From Actinernus sp. WN-2022 (Eukaryota; Cnidaria; Anthozoa; Actiniaria; Actinernidae): 64,000 nt of DNA. The notes beneath the pieces are model-generated. The model searched no databases. It was not told where the DNA came from and saw only the letters and a list, made by a program, of their open reading frames with translations. The DNA is taken from assembly GCA_030867875.1 (NCBI GenBank), contig JAOWCC010000936.1, positions 81,005,032 through 81,069,031 on the forward strand, read 5' to 3'. Made by a program: the position numbers and the translations under genes. This document shows positions 44,788-57,290 of this stretch, in pieces; position 1 is the first letter of the stretch, and each line of letters starts with the position of its first letter.

Positions 44788-45249
44788 TCAGTGCTCAGCT
44801 GTTCGCGTTCGACCATCAAATTCAAACTGATTTGACATTTCAGTGATATTTACCGTATCATTTCTCGAACTGATCACATTATTGTTATTCTGTATATTCG
44901 CTAAGCTTTCCATTAGCGTTTGTTTGGCTATTGTATGGCTTTGTTTAGCTTTGCTTTCCTCACTTTTCAAAATCTTGGCTTTCATTCCCCAGTGAGCAGG
45001 GGCGATGTCGATGTCAGTTAACATCTCCTCGTCGTTCAACTTAACTTTAAGCTTATGTTCACCCTGACGAGTAAAGAGTGCAGCACGTTCTATCTCTGAG
45101 CGTAGGGATGTATTATGAACGTGCCATGAGTCTCGAGGACGTTTGTCACGAAAACAGTTGTACATTACCATCTCTATCTCTGTTGCATCCAAAACGTTCC
45201 CAGAACTATACCAACACAGTACATTCAAGACATTAATTGCACTAGTCAA
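44788..45249 (-). CDS. Unidentified coding exon, probably the 3' exon of a multi-exon gene
   Basis: A 153-codon open frame has real-protein composition: NVLNVLCWYSSGNVLDATEI, RDKRPRDSWHVHNTSLRSEI, a RQGEHKLKVKLNDEEM stretch and a charged tail ending at 44788. I do not recognise a family. No ATG opens it; the frame begins next to a possible splice acceptor (…caattgactag|tgcaatt, about 45238). It is therefore more likely an internal or last exon than a whole gene. The acceptor lies at the edge of the inverted repeat 45244-45284, so a transposon end may have supplied it. It could itself belong to a transposon gene. Confidence 0.45.
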   Translation of the reverse strand: MTSAINVLNVLCWYSSGNVLDATEIEMVMYNCFRDKRPRDSWHVHNTSLRSEIERAALFTRQGEHKLKVKLNDEEMLTDIDIAPAHWGMKAKILKSEESKAKQSHTIAKQTLMESLANIQNNNNVISSRNDTVNITEMSNQFEFDGRTRTAEH

Positions 45250-45284
45250 TTGAAACTCCGGCCCCCCGACCCCCGGGACATAGC
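45244..45284. repeat. 41-bp inverted-repeat arm, partner at 62096-62136
   Basis: Agtcaattgaaactccggcc followed by cccgacccccgggacatagc is the inverted copy of 62096-62136, with about two substitutions. The arms may be the ends of an older element, now stretched to 16.9 kb by later insertions. No clean target duplication was found. Confidence 0.7.
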
Positions 45285-45380
45285 GGGGAATGTAACATTT
45301 ATACCGTGTTACATTTTGACCTTTTCACCGCCCATCAGGGGACAGTTAGCCCCTACACTGTAAATTGAAAAGAGCTGTTT

Positions 45381-45650
45381 CGGCCCCAAAAATGGGGCCG
45401 AAACGGTGAGTAAAATTTGGTGTTAATTTTGGGGCTGTTTTAGCTCCATTAGAATGGAGCTGAAACAGCCCCAGGTTGTGGAGCTAATTTGACCCCAGCT
45501 TTTGGGCTGAATTAGACCTTTTTAAGTGCTGATTTGGAAGAGACTGGGGTCAATTTGGGTTTTATGGAAGCAGAAACAGCCCCAAAATAATTAGCCCCCA
45601 AAGAAACAGCCCCCCCAAAGAGCTGTTTTAGCTCAAAGAAGTGCTGTTAC
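45381..45650. repeat. Left subterminal repeat region of the CACTA-like element
   Basis: Short words recur in both orientations: ggccccaaa, ggggccgaaac, ggggctgttttagctcc, agctgaaacagcccc. Such subterminal repeats are where CACTA transposases bind in plants. The binding role here is inference. Confidence 0.7.
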
Positions 45651-47170
45651 AGAACAATTTTAGGAACTAACAAATGAAATAACTATTGCTCTTTCTTGGT
45701 AATTTGGAACCCAGAAAAGATTTCACTATATTTCCTAGTATAAATAAATCTTCCAACTAAACTCATTATAATAACAGGCAAACAGAGTTTCCAGATTGTA
45801 AATTCACATTTAATCAAATATTTCCATGCATGTATAGTTTATATTTCAGTGCATAAAACTGTTCATGTCTTAAAATACACGTGTATGAGATATAAGACAA
45901 GTAATGTAACCTCAATGGTGTGACTGCAATGGGTTGACTTGCTATATAGCTATAACATGTAAATGTAACAAAAATGGCACAATGAATGCTATATTTACAC
46001 AACTTGTGCAAGCATTTCTAACATACAAAATTATATACATTTTCATGTACCCAAAGGTTTCAAGATAACTGCTCTCAGTTCAGTCCCTAAAAGCATGATA
46101 TAGCACAAATCCAAGATAAATTACCATGGCAACAAATATAGTCTAACCAGAATTAACACAGGATTAGTGCTAATCTGCATGCTTTCTGGAAATGGACTCT
46201 GAAACATGTGAGTATAATATATATACTTATAGACATAATTATAGATCAGCTTCAATGGGTAAAGCACTTAATGTACACTGTATATATAGATAGCATTGAT
46301 AAGTAAGATGGCAGACACTAAGCAAGGTTTGCCTTTTTTGTAAGAAAATTTAAAAAATATATTGTGTAATAGAAAAAAAATCAGCTTTAAATTATATATT
46401 TTCAATATAGGTATAAGGTGTACTTAGAAATATGCATTGATGATTGGAGTATTTTTTTTTTCTAGAAACATGTAGCTTTACTTTCTTTGTATGATACATG
46501 TACAGCTGTATGAAAACACAAAAAGGCAAGCAGCCGTAAGACAGCATCATTTTTTTTGCTGTGAAATGCTGCAAAGCATCCTTCCCTCAACAACAATATA
46601 CATCAGATCCAAATGAAAGATCTTACTATGGCAACCATCAGGACCATTAAGGGCCACAAAAGCTGTGATAAGTCCCCAGGACTTATTTTAGGCCTTGGAG
46701 AGTGGGTGCTCAGAGAGGGGTGGCTTATTTTAAAATTGTTAGGCCCCTAACAAGAACAAAGGTTTCAGTTATCTTGAAAGAGTTAAATATACTGAAAGTA
46801 CTCAAATTTGTGCACCTGCATACACGAAACTGCAGGGTATGTGAAATAAGGTTGCTGAAAATATACCTAGCCTCTTATGTGACTTCTGTCTATTTTTCCT
46901 TTCTTGTTGATTTAATATCCAGGATGTATATTGAGGGGAGGGGGATTATTAGAGCTTTCACAGCACTTTAATAACATGCTAACATGTTTACCACCCCAAA
47001 TCAATTATACTGAAATTACATACATGTATACATTTTCAGAAAAACAAAATGCTGACATTAATTTGAATGCATGCTTGAGGTAGGTCACAAATACATTATT
47101 GCTACCAAAATATCCATCTTCAAGTGCCATATTTTATATTTTATGCAGATGAACTGTGTATTACAGTGTA
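45651..47170. other. Non-coding interior of the CACTA-like element
   Basis: AT-rich DNA with many tacatgta palindromes. I see no exon on either strand. Confidence 0.4.
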
Positions 47171-47743
47171 CTACTCTTCCCAGTAAACTGCGACACCCCA
47201 AGTTTTTTTATGGCTCACGTGATGTGAATATTCTGTACCACGGATTACTGTTTGGCTTACCACCGGGTAGATTTTTTGTCGGCGGCAGCCTGGCAGTATG
47301 ATTGTAGACAAGTTTCAACTGCCTTGTTGATTTAAAAGTCTATCAATCGCTGGGAAAATTTGCTTTTTGCTCTTCTCTAAGTTCTGGAGTTTATTACTAA
47401 ATGTATTTGAAGAACCACATAACATGGCTTAACTTTTTAAGGTAAATGGAGGAAATATTTTGCCAATTCATCTGATACATGTATTTTAAGAGTTCATATT
47501 TTAAGATCTCATAGTCAGTTGTTCTGCTGTTTTGAAACGTCAAACTTGTCTGCAATGTGTCATTCTACTATCTATAACGAGGCATTCTTTGTCTACAATG
47601 TAGAACAACACGTCACTTTTCTTGCACCGCCACACAAAAATCTCTACCGGTGGTATGCCAAACAGTAATCACATGGTACAGACCATTCACATCACGGGGG
47701 CCGTAAAAAAACTTGGGGTGTCGCAGTTTACTGGGAAGAGTAG
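47171..47743. mobile_element. 573-bp foldback MITE nested in the CACTA-like element
   Basis: Arms of about 130 bp begin ctactcttcccagtaaactg at 47171 and end with the reverse complement at 47743. They run through cgacaccccaagttttttta and gtttggc(t/a)taccaccgg. TA stands on both sides (47169-47170 and 47744-47745), as in Tc1/mariner-type MITEs. No coding capacity. Confidence 0.85.
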
Positions 47744-48652
47744 TAGCTATCTTTACATAAGAGCACCTCTAATGTCCAACAACTAACTAATTACTAGTTA
47801 ATTAAATGCAGAATCTGGCTCTAAGGGTCTGTTCACATGTACATGTAGGCCGGCTGGCCTGCTTACTGGACCTCCTTACTTTAACAAAATCTCTTCTGAT
47901 ACTTACTACCATTTAAAAACTATTTTATTTATGCATTTATTAGCTTCACCATATACATGTATTTTCAAGCTACTGCAGGGAAGCTAGATTGTTTTTCTGT
48001 GTTTGTTTATGTTTGAAACTCGTACATTTTGCAGACAAACTGTTGCATTTGAAGATGAAACATATGGCTTATCATTTTTCTTCTGTGGAATTCTTTATAC
48101 GAGAATTAACACCCAACACCCATGATAAACGTTCCAATTATTCAAGATTAACTTTGGTAAGTTTGATGCGAAATAAAACTTTGTTGTCTTGGAGTCCCAC
48201 TTTCTGAAACATAAAAGGCAGAACTGCCAAATTTTGTAATATCACTGTCTCAATGTCATACATTTCATACTTGATATGCACCAGTTTGTGATGTCAAACA
48301 TGTAAGTTTTGAACTAAAACTAATGCAGGAAAACGATCACACGTCATGGTAGCTCGAAAATGGTAGTTTTCTTTTATCAAAATTTTGATTAATATATGAA
48401 AAGTGGAAGTGCGCCAGCCTACATGTACTTTCCATATAAAAGCAGTGAAGTTTTGATAATGAAAAGCAATAAGCTTGAAAATAGTCAGTCCTGTAAACGG
48501 GCCAGCCTGCATCCATATAAACAACCCCTAAGAAACTAACATTTGCAACCATGTCTAACAGTAACAGTATTTTTTTTATACAAAGCATATTTAACTCAAA
48601 TTTAGGTGGTGTCGCCTAAACAGTTAGCCAAGTCTACCGGTATAGTGATTAG

Positions 48653-51600
48653 TTAGATGTTGGACAGAGCATTGATAAGTGAGGTGACAGTCACTAATGT
48701 CTGACCTCTTCCAATCCCCAGTAAAGTTTGCTCTAAAAAATTTAAAGTGGCTTTGCCTTCTTTATAAGCCATGTTGAAGACATAAAATGATGCAAGCAGC
48801 CCCAAGACAGCATCAAGCATTCTTTGCTGTGGAATGCTGCAAAGAATGCTCCCCTCAACCACAATATACATTAGATCGATATCGAAGATGTCACCAACCA
48901 CTACAACTTGGGGCTGAACTAGTTGTCCAATGCTGGCTTCGATATCACTATCCCTCTGAAATAAAATGTAATATAATAAGGTTAAAAATAAAATAATGAA
49001 ATAAAAACTGATTTAATTCTGCTTTCGGTCTCATTCATTATTCAAAATATCTAGTTAATTACTGCAACAGCACATGCATGTATTTGGCAACAAAGCACTC
49101 TGCAGTCTCTAACCCATAAACATTGTATGGTACAACCGTTATAAATTTACTTCTAAATTGACATCCATTCACAGATATACACTCAGGTACAATGTACATG
49201 TATTAGGAAAATAAATCATGATGGGACTATGGTCCCTTACTGGCCAAGGAGGACAAATCAATTCACAAAGTAATGGCCAATTTTTTTGTAGCTCAAATTG
49301 GGCTGGAAGATAAAATAATCACAACAGATGAATTGCTGTAATGCGTAAATGGCACAGAGCAGTGCTCTCAGAATGCGTCATTTTGCATCAAAATGCGTAT
49401 GGCGCATTCCGTTCCTAATACCTGGATATCTAATTTCTTTCTTCAGTTTTGTTACCGTTTGATTCTGCATTTCAGCATTTTTGTTTCATTGATAAAATAG
49501 GCCCTTTGCATCACTTGGTCATATGGTACACACATCGCTTTCAGAGCAGAAACTTAGTTTGTTGTGCACCTGCAGCAATAGAGGTCAGAGCTCACTTTTT
49601 CCCTTAGCAACTCGACACAGTGCCTTTGTTTACCTGTTACCGCCAAGAAAGGCTCATTTTAGTTCCCAATATTATAAGTGGTTTAACTTTGATATTTTTC
49701 TATGGAACCAACTAAATGGCATCAAAGTATCGATGCACTATGTAACTGTTGCTTTGTTTCAGATTTTTTCTCAAATACTGGTTAAAATAATGCATTATTA
49801 TTGTTCCTCTTGATCCTAATATTTCCAGATGCTAATTTTGTTACACTTAATCGATTGCTTTTTGCTTAGACCCAGAATGTTTTCCCAGATACAAAGCTTA
49901 TATGGTGTGATAGATGTGACTGCATGGACTTCAACATTATTGAAGAATCACCAATGATATACATGTACATGTACATGTAGCTTAAAGGGGAAGCCAAGGC
50001 CAATTTTGAGTAAGTTTCACATGCATTTGAATAATATTTAAAACAAATTTGAACAACTTAGTTATTACTGTCAATTCACAATATTTTTTTAGAAAATCCA
50101 TTCGAAGACACTCTTAGCTGCCATCTTGGATTGCCAATGTGATGCCATATCATCAAACAAACTTTTGCTTATCTGATTCTTGCTCTATTTTGACCTCAGA
50201 TTCCAGTAGAAGCCAACTGGTAAGAGTTTTCATAAGACTTTTCCATAGATGCAGAAATGAATCTGAGCTAGGTCAAAACTGAACAAGAACCAGAGAACCA
50301 AAAGTTTTTTTAGACAATATGACGTCACATCATAAAAAAAAATACAACACAGGGTAATTACGTATTGAAATGCAAAAAATGTTTACAAAACCTGCATTCT
50401 CAATTTCTAATATGGCATAATATTTATTATACATGTAACTAAGCAAATCCCCTACAACTCTTATAAAGTTCCTGAATTAGGTGCATATTAGAAAAAATAG
50501 ACCAAAAGGCAAATCTACATATGTACATAACGATTGTCCACCTATCCCATCTATCACAGCATATATTTTAAAAAAACTTTCTGTATAGTAGCAAAAAACA
50601 GTTGATTAAAGGGGTACTTTAATTCAATCGATTTCAACCCTCTAGTTTCTTTATTAAATAAAACAAAAACAATTACACCCTGATTTCAAAGATATATACA
50701 TGTACCTTGTGAATGTTCTGATGATTTTTATCCAAATGTTTTTGATGGAGGATGACAAAGATTAAATTGGATTACAAAAGTTTGTTCTATAAACTTGATT
50801 CCATGCAGTAGCCTGCGAATATAACCGTCTCTCATTGGGAACCACAATCAAAACATGGCCCCTGAGAGAGACGTCTGCGTCTTGAGACAGAAGATTCCAT
50901 ACTGATGACGTTTCGTGGACAGGATCTGGTCACACCATTTGATTGGCTTTTATGTAATAATTGGGCATACTAGCCAATCAAATGACACAACCAGATCCTG
51001 TCTGCAAAACATCATCAGTATTGAATTGTCCATCTCAAGATGCAGACATCTCTCTCGGGGGCCATGTTTTGATTGTGGTTCCCAATGCGAGACGGCTGTA
51101 TTCGCAGGCTATGATTCCAGTTACAGTGAACCGATTTCAAGTTGCTCTAAATTTCTCTCAAAATCAGTATTTTTCATCCACTTGAATCTTTGCCATCCTT
51201 CAATCAAAATAGTCTCATGTTTTCTCCAGTATACCTGGAAAGCATACTCTGATAATCTGAGTAGTTATTTTTGTCTTTGGTCATAATGTCCCTTTAATGT
51301 AATAAAATTAACATCTGTAATAACAATAAACAATAATAGTGCATTATTTTAACCACGTTTAGAAAATAAAATTAATCATACTAGCAGCTAGATTGTCCTT
51401 ACATAATTGCCACAAATTTTGTATTGCTTCTGAACAAAAAATATTTGAAGGTACACCTTATTCCGCTACAAAAAAAACTAGCACTTTTAAGGTGTGAGAG
51501 CATAAATGAAAGTATAACTCTGACCTGTTGACTTTATTTTATGATAGCATGTAGTTTTAGTTTGGCATTCACCATGGGATCAAGTAATACAAAGGACATA

Positions 51601-53299
51601 ATTTATTGTATGAAAGCTGTACATGTACACCACCAGGTCGACATCAACAATTCAATTCAGTTAAGTACTTCACATATTTGGAACCCTTCACCATATGACA
51701 AAAACTTGCAATGGAACTTTTTAATGCACAGTGGGTGACTACTGTATAGCATGATTTTTTTGTAGCTTCTAATTTAATCCAGCAAAAATACTATCCTGCC
51801 AATTTTTCATACACTTTTTTAAGTATTTGTTCTAAAAAAAAAAGGAGTTGTGCTTGAAAACATGACTTTTATAATACTGTCTACTATTCCAACAAAGAAT
51901 TACTTTCAGTAATTGTGATAGTCTGATTGGCATTACACTATATCTGATGGCTAATGTACCTATCAATGTTAATCCAAAGGGGGGAGGGGGATCATAGGCA
52001 GAGGTGGAATATTTTTTTGTGTATGTCAAAGTTCCCTACCTTCGGCAGGCAGTCCCCACCTCTGCCCATGGTCCCACCCCCTTGGGATTAACATTGATAG
52101 ACCTGACTGTGCATTATAGTGCAGTGTGCATTATAGTGCAGTGTGCAGACTGCCTTTCAGAAAGAAAAACAAAGAATGTCTTTGGCACAATCCTACTTGT
52201 CATTCAACTGTTTCACAGCTTAATTTAAAAGACAATTGTTCAGTTCAGTCCTTAGTTGTAGCAAAAAATTACTTTCTCCAGAAATTTCAGTCTTTCAAAT
52301 ATGCACAAATTACATGTAAATCCTGCAAAACACAAAATCGGCAATCTTTACTTACTGGCAAAATTGTAATGACCTCCTCCTGAATGCCTCTTTTCCTCCC
52401 GTTTTTCTGCTTCAGCAGCTTATTCAAAATCAGGAATGCAGATCTGTTTTCTATTTCTGCAAAAAAAAAAAACATACTTTGATTTGTTACAGTATGCCCC
52501 ATGAAAGGTTCTTTTTGTGTCCTCAGCAATGACCACCATGATGTTTACTATCATTTAACCATTGATTTATCAATGCAGACAATTAGTATTGTAGTTAATA
52601 TTTGATACAGGCACTTTCATGATACTTGAAACAGGTTTAATTTGAAGTGAAAGAATGGGCTATAAGACAAGCATCGTTGGGAAATCAGCTTTTCGAAAAT
52701 CCTCTGAGTTGACAACTTGGCATGTAAATTCCCACGTGCAGACATGTATCGTTTTTGACACCACATTACACAAGGGTAGCAAACTTTCCAGGGAATGTTT
52801 TACACAGCTGCTTGTTGTCACAGCATCTTAACTTGACTGAAAACGTGAAATTTTCTACCAAACAGAAATGTATGAAATGGTATTTATTTTCAAATTTACT
52901 CTTAAAAGTGAACTATACATGTACATGTACATAATGTATGTACATGTAAGCTGCATGCTTAATGGTATACAGTAGCCTCACATGTTAGCTTCATTTGATG
53001 AAATGCACGTACTTTACATTGTATGACATTGGGGCAACTCAATATCATCATCATACCACAGAGAGCTTGTTTTCAGAAATACATACATGTATTTCTGATG
53101 TCTAGCATTTGCATTCACCTGTTTTGTCACAGCCTTCTTCTGAGAGAGCAGCCTCCATACTGTCCATATTTGTTTTCACTTCCTTGTCTTTGCACTTGCT
53201 AGCAAATTTTATGACTCTCCCCTGCCAAGTCCGATATTTATCCCTCACATTGGTTGGAATGTCGTCACTGCCAAGGATGCGGCACATCTCTCCTTTAAG
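48653..53299 (-). CDS. Leftward gene of the CACTA-like element, three exons seen, function unknown
   Basis: Exons on the minus strand are 53299-53119, 52456-52356 and 48955-48653. All have AG/GT borders (donors GTGAAT and GTAAGTAAAG) and joining phases, and the last ends in a stop. The first visible exon has no ATG at its edge, so at least one 5' exon is missing. The spliced protein has a charged N-terminal part (KGEMCRILGSDDIP … RDKYRTWQGRVIKFASK). It ends in a hydrophobic C-terminal domain (VVVVGDIFDIDLMYIVVEGS, then MLDAVLGLLASFYVFNMAYK and LEQTLLGIG). I recall similar C-terminal domains in uncharacterised fish and cnidarian proteins of transposon origin, but cannot name the family. It diverges head to head from the rightward gene, with 1.2 kb between them. 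Confidence 0.6.
49746..50605. other. Non-coding interior of the CACTA-like element
   Basis: No exon recognised. A TTAA-type element end (cttaaaggggaagccaagg) occurs at 49982 without a matching right end. Confidence 0.35.
50610..51293. mobile_element. TTAA-flanked MITE with a second element nested inside
   Basis: It begins aggggtactttaattc after TTAA (50606-50609) and ends ggtcataatgtccct before TTAA (51294-51297). Terminal similarity is short (AGGGG/A). It has been split by the 299-bp element at 50811-51109. The inner flanks (ggatgacaaagattaa and ttgccatcctt) are also inverted copies of each other. Confidence 0.65.
50811..51109. mobile_element. ~299-bp near-palindromic MITE, doubly nested
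   Basis: The two halves are reverse complements over most of their length, from gcctgcgaata at 50811 to tattcgcaggc at 51109. Shared blocks include attgggaaccacaatcaaaa, ccatttgattggct and gacaggatctggt. TA stands on both sides. It lies inside the TTAA element, which itself lies inside the CACTA-like element. Confidence 0.88.
51961..52099. mobile_element. ~139-bp foldback element
   Basis: The arms tatcaatgttaatccaa and ttgggattaacattgata enclose a second inverted pair (ggcagaggtgg / ccacctctgcc). It is a small MITE-like foldback inside the CACTA-like element. Confidence 0.75.
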
Positions 53300-54499
53300 C
53301 TTGAAATAAAAATGGTTCTTCTTAGTTTTTTATACTTCACAATCAAAATAAGTGTACACTGTTCTGGGGTGGTGGGACCAGTGTTCCCATTACATTAGAC
53401 TTGCTCCAAGTCGAACTCGCTGAGTCACTGGGTAAGCGATTACTGGGTCAAAAAGCGAGTGCAAAAATCGAAACGAGTTCGACTTGTTTCATTTGCACGA
53501 AATTGAATCGGGGGATTATGTTTTGGCGCGAAAACACGTTTCAGGGGCGGAGCTTACATTTCGCGCCTTTGACAAACTCTTTCTGAGTACAATCAAATTG
53601 TAAATACCACATCCACAGTCGACTGACTTGACATGTCAACATACAATGCCTGAAGAATTGACGCTTTAATTGTGATTGGGCAAATCTTAGTACGTCAGAA
53701 GCCACGCCTCCGGTTGAAAACTCAACCAGTAAATTTGGCGTGCTGCAAGACTGTGGGAAAAGTCCTTCGTGCGGGGGGCTAAGAAGGACTTTGAGAAAGT
53801 CTACCATTACATGTACCTTGGGCCAGAGTCGGGTAAGAGTCATGAGTCAAGTTTGAGCCCAAATAACCTAAACATCAACCTCTTTCTCAGGGTCTTCTTG
53901 GTAATTTCCAGTGATCTTGGAAACTCAGAGATAGCTGGCTGCTGCTCGTGGTGGAAAATACTAAACCACCACCAAGACCAGAATTACTAGGGTTTTTTGG
54001 GTTACGGTTTGGTTTAGGTTTAGATGAAAAATAATTTAATTTTAATACATCCTAAGGGCTTGGCTCGAACTTGACTCAGGCTCGAGGTTGACTTGTGAAA
54101 TGGTACAACTCAGTCGGAAAAACCTGAGATATGTACATGTAACGATATACACAAATGCAGTATGCCCCCATTAACTTTTATCATAATAATTATGGCAATA
54201 GAAACATTCATATTACTGGCATGACATTCCTTAGTATTAGTACATGTACACTGTAAAAAGATCTTGAGGTGTGTAATTTGGGTTTAAATTATCATCAATT
54301 CAATGCAAAAAAAGTGACTCATTTTAATTTGCATTTTTCAAAGGATAAATGCCACCATCTGTATGGTAAAATATGCAGTAACATAGCTGCTCTACAATGT
54401 ACAGTACATGTACAATGTAGCTTAAGTGTAGCTTAGTACCATATTGTGAAAAAGAGTGTAAAACAACAAAATGTTATTCTCAATTTATTTATATTTTAG

Positions 54500-57020
54500 A
54501 CTCGGTCCAATGGTGCGATCGTGGTGTATGCGATTTGAGGCCAAGCATGAACGACTGAAGCGGCTTGGCACAACTATTGGTAATTTCACCAATATCCCTT
54601 TGACTTTGGCCAATCGTCATCAGTTACTACAGTGCTACGAAATGGCTGGTAGTAAGCATGGACAGCCATCAATCGAGAAGCCTTTAGAAGTAGGCCCAGG
54701 TATTAATAATATACTTAGCATATAAATATATTTGCACAATACATATTGTAGTGTCCTCATTTGTGTACATGTAATATACATGTACATGTATGCAGCTATT
54801 TCAACAAAGGTTTATTAGTTCAAAGAATGACCTCCCTGACCAAATGGGAGCAATCTATTGTGCGATTTTCATTTTAACTTACAGAAATGACAACCTGAAG
54901 TCCATTGTACATGACTTCTCAACACTGAAGTGGAAAATAATTTGAAATAATAATTGAGTTGCTGTATTATTACAAGTTAGATAAAGCATTCCTATGAAAC
55001 CTTTTGGTCAAAGAGTTCATTCTTCAAATCAACAAAATGAACCTTCATTGAAATAGGTATACAATGCTTAAATATTATTACATGTAAGTACTGTACAATC
55101 GTGTTATTTAATGAAAAGTACTAAGTGAGGGTAATCGGCCTTTCCCTCGGGGATATGTATGTGATTTATTCCCTGTGGGCACCCAAGGAAAAGATCACAC
55201 CATAGTTAATAGAGTGGAATGGTTATGAAACTCGGAGACCTTTTTTTCTTATACAATGTATGTCTTTGTTAACTTTTTTCAACCACTACCGTGCACAAAA
55301 CACAATAGAAATTCCAACATGTTATAAATCAATCAGCCAATAGAAAGGTGTGAGTTCAGTCGTTCAGGTGAACGCTAATGAACTATGTCCATGCACAATC
55401 TTTTGTCTTACCCCCTTCCAACATAAATCACAGCGCCTTTGTTAGCCCTTTTGAAGTTTGCCGGGTTTCCTAACCATTCCACTCTATTAACTATGATCAC
55501 ACCAGAGCGAAAGGCCGATAAAATACATTTTTATATTAGCAAACGGTTTTCTCTCAAATGCTCTCAATGACAAAAAAAAAAAAAATGTGTATTGTTTGTA
55601 TTGGCACCTTGTCATTTTGAATAGGGTGGGTGTAGATTAAAGAGTATGTTCGACATTATGTAATCACATACATGTATCCCCAAGCAAAAACATTACATAT
55701 CCTTTGCCTTTTTAGCCTTGCACTGATTGCAAAACCACATTATTCAAATTAGTTCAAGTCACCTCAAACAGTTGAATGAAAAATGTCAAGTGAGTCAGAG
55801 TTGGATACTTTTCTCACTCGAAATAGTTTTCATGGTTTATTGAACCTCAAAGCCAGTTAGAAAAGTTGTGTTGAACCACCTGGAGGTAATTGCAATATCA
55901 CTGTAGAGGAATTTTTTGTTGATGCATTTGAATGTGAGAAATCATATGGACTTGCAATGTTGTAAATGGTGAATAAATCACATACCCCTGTTCATAACAT
56001 TCTTTGAGGATTGTGATACAATGAGGTCATAAATATAAATTAAGTATCTGTGGCAAGGAGCATGCATACAATTTGCTCGATTATCCCACATGGATGAAAC
56101 ATGCCTCCAGTATGAAGAGCAACCACATGTGCTCCAAGTGTGCATTGGGAATATGCATTAAAATGCAAGGGGAATATGTATTAAAGTGCAAGGGAAATAT
56201 GACATATTCCCCTTGCATTTTAATTTATATTCCCCTTGTACACTAATCTGCAGGGGTATCACATATATTCCCATGCAGAAGAACAAAGAAAACCAAGCCA
56301 ATGCTAAAATAAGCCATGTTTTTTAGGATCTCAGAAGGAAGCTAACAATGTTGCCTACTTGGACATGCTCCGTGACAAGCTAGACACTCTAGGAGATGAC
56401 GATATTGTTCATGAGTAAGTACATGTACTTTCAATTTTATATTTAATATAGACTAATATTCCAAACTGACCATGGGCTGATATTGGGAGATGATGGGGCT
56501 TATTATTGGAAGGAGATATAATTAAGGGGAATATTTTAGGGGGATTCTAATATTCAGAAAGGTTTTGGTATGTAGCTAAGGGCTACCCATAGTAATATTG
56601 TTTATTGAAAATACCATATCAATGTTTTGAGGAAACTTTTAATAATAATAAAAACACTCCTATTTGTTTCAGAGCAAATTGGTGTACTGTACATGGTACG
56701 AAATACAAGAAAGGTGCTGTTGTCCACTCTGGATCTGATGGAATCATGCCACAGTTTTCTGTAATCCAGAAAATTGTTACAACAAACAAAAATAACAAAG
56801 ATGTGTTTTTTGTGTTAAAGGACATCATGACCCTAAATTATGACAGTCACACAAATGCATTTAGGGTGAAACCAGTGATCCCAGGATTGATTACAGTGAG
56901 GAGGCAAGCTGAGTTAATTACGTACAGGCCAATGCATATCTGTAAGCTAATATTGGTAACAATGAATTTAAGTATGTTTGCCCAAAATATGACGTTGATG
57001 TGTACAATGAGCAGATTTAG
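54500..57020 (+). CDS. Rightward gene of the CACTA-like element, C-terminal exons of an EnSpm-type transposase-like protein
   Basis: Exons are 54500-54699, 56327-56414 and 56673 to about 56945, with AG/GT borders and joining phases. The first visible exon encodes LGPMVRSWCMRFEAKHERLK and GNFTNIPLTLANRHQLLQCY. This motif (GP…W.MRFEaKh…K…gNf.Ni…la.rHQ) I associate from memory with the C-terminal part of animal EnSpm-type transposases. The third exon encodes ANWCTVHGTKYKKGAVVHSG … FFVLKDIMTLNYDSHTNAFR. Near 56945 the conserved-looking reading seems to shift frame into EFKYVCPKYDVDVYNEQI with a stop at 57018-57020. In the original frame a less convincing tail runs to 57126. Upstream exons with the catalytic core were not found, so the gene is probably incomplete. 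Confidence 0.55.
55134..55519. mobile_element. ~386-bp inverted-repeat element in the rightward gene's intron
   Basis: The ends atcggcctttc and gaaaggccgat are inverted copies. A long inner pair (gatcacaccatagttaatag, agtggaatggttat) matches its reverse complement near 55470-55505. It is non-coding, and the target duplication is unclear. Confidence 0.7.
56153..56262. repeat. Hairpin-forming repeat with ggggaatatg words
   Basis: Direct copies of ttaaaatgcaaggggaatat at 56158-56200 face inverted copies (atattccccttgcattttaa) at 56204-56245. It can form a strong stem-loop in the transcript of the rightward gene, just upstream of its second visible exon. Confidence 0.75.
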
Positions 57021-57290
57021 CCTTCACCCAATACATGTAAAATGGCACATCTGCATCAACATGACAGCTTGTACATGTATACATGCATGTATATCCATCC
57101 GTTTTCTGTATCGCCTGTGTGATTGAATTTACAGTGTCCCACTGTATTTAGATACATGTCCATGCAAGAGGGTAATTTATCTGTATAATTTGTACTTTCA
57201 TAATACACTGTAGAAATGTACTTTTACTTATTAAATACACTTTGTTTACCTAATATATGACTGTAAATTTAAGTCTCAACGACTCCTTCA

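Noticed and set aside
53411..54090. Another MITE in the centre of the CACTA-like element
   Set aside because: There are inverted words (aagtcgaactcg / cgagttcgactt), but no consistent ends or duplication could be set.
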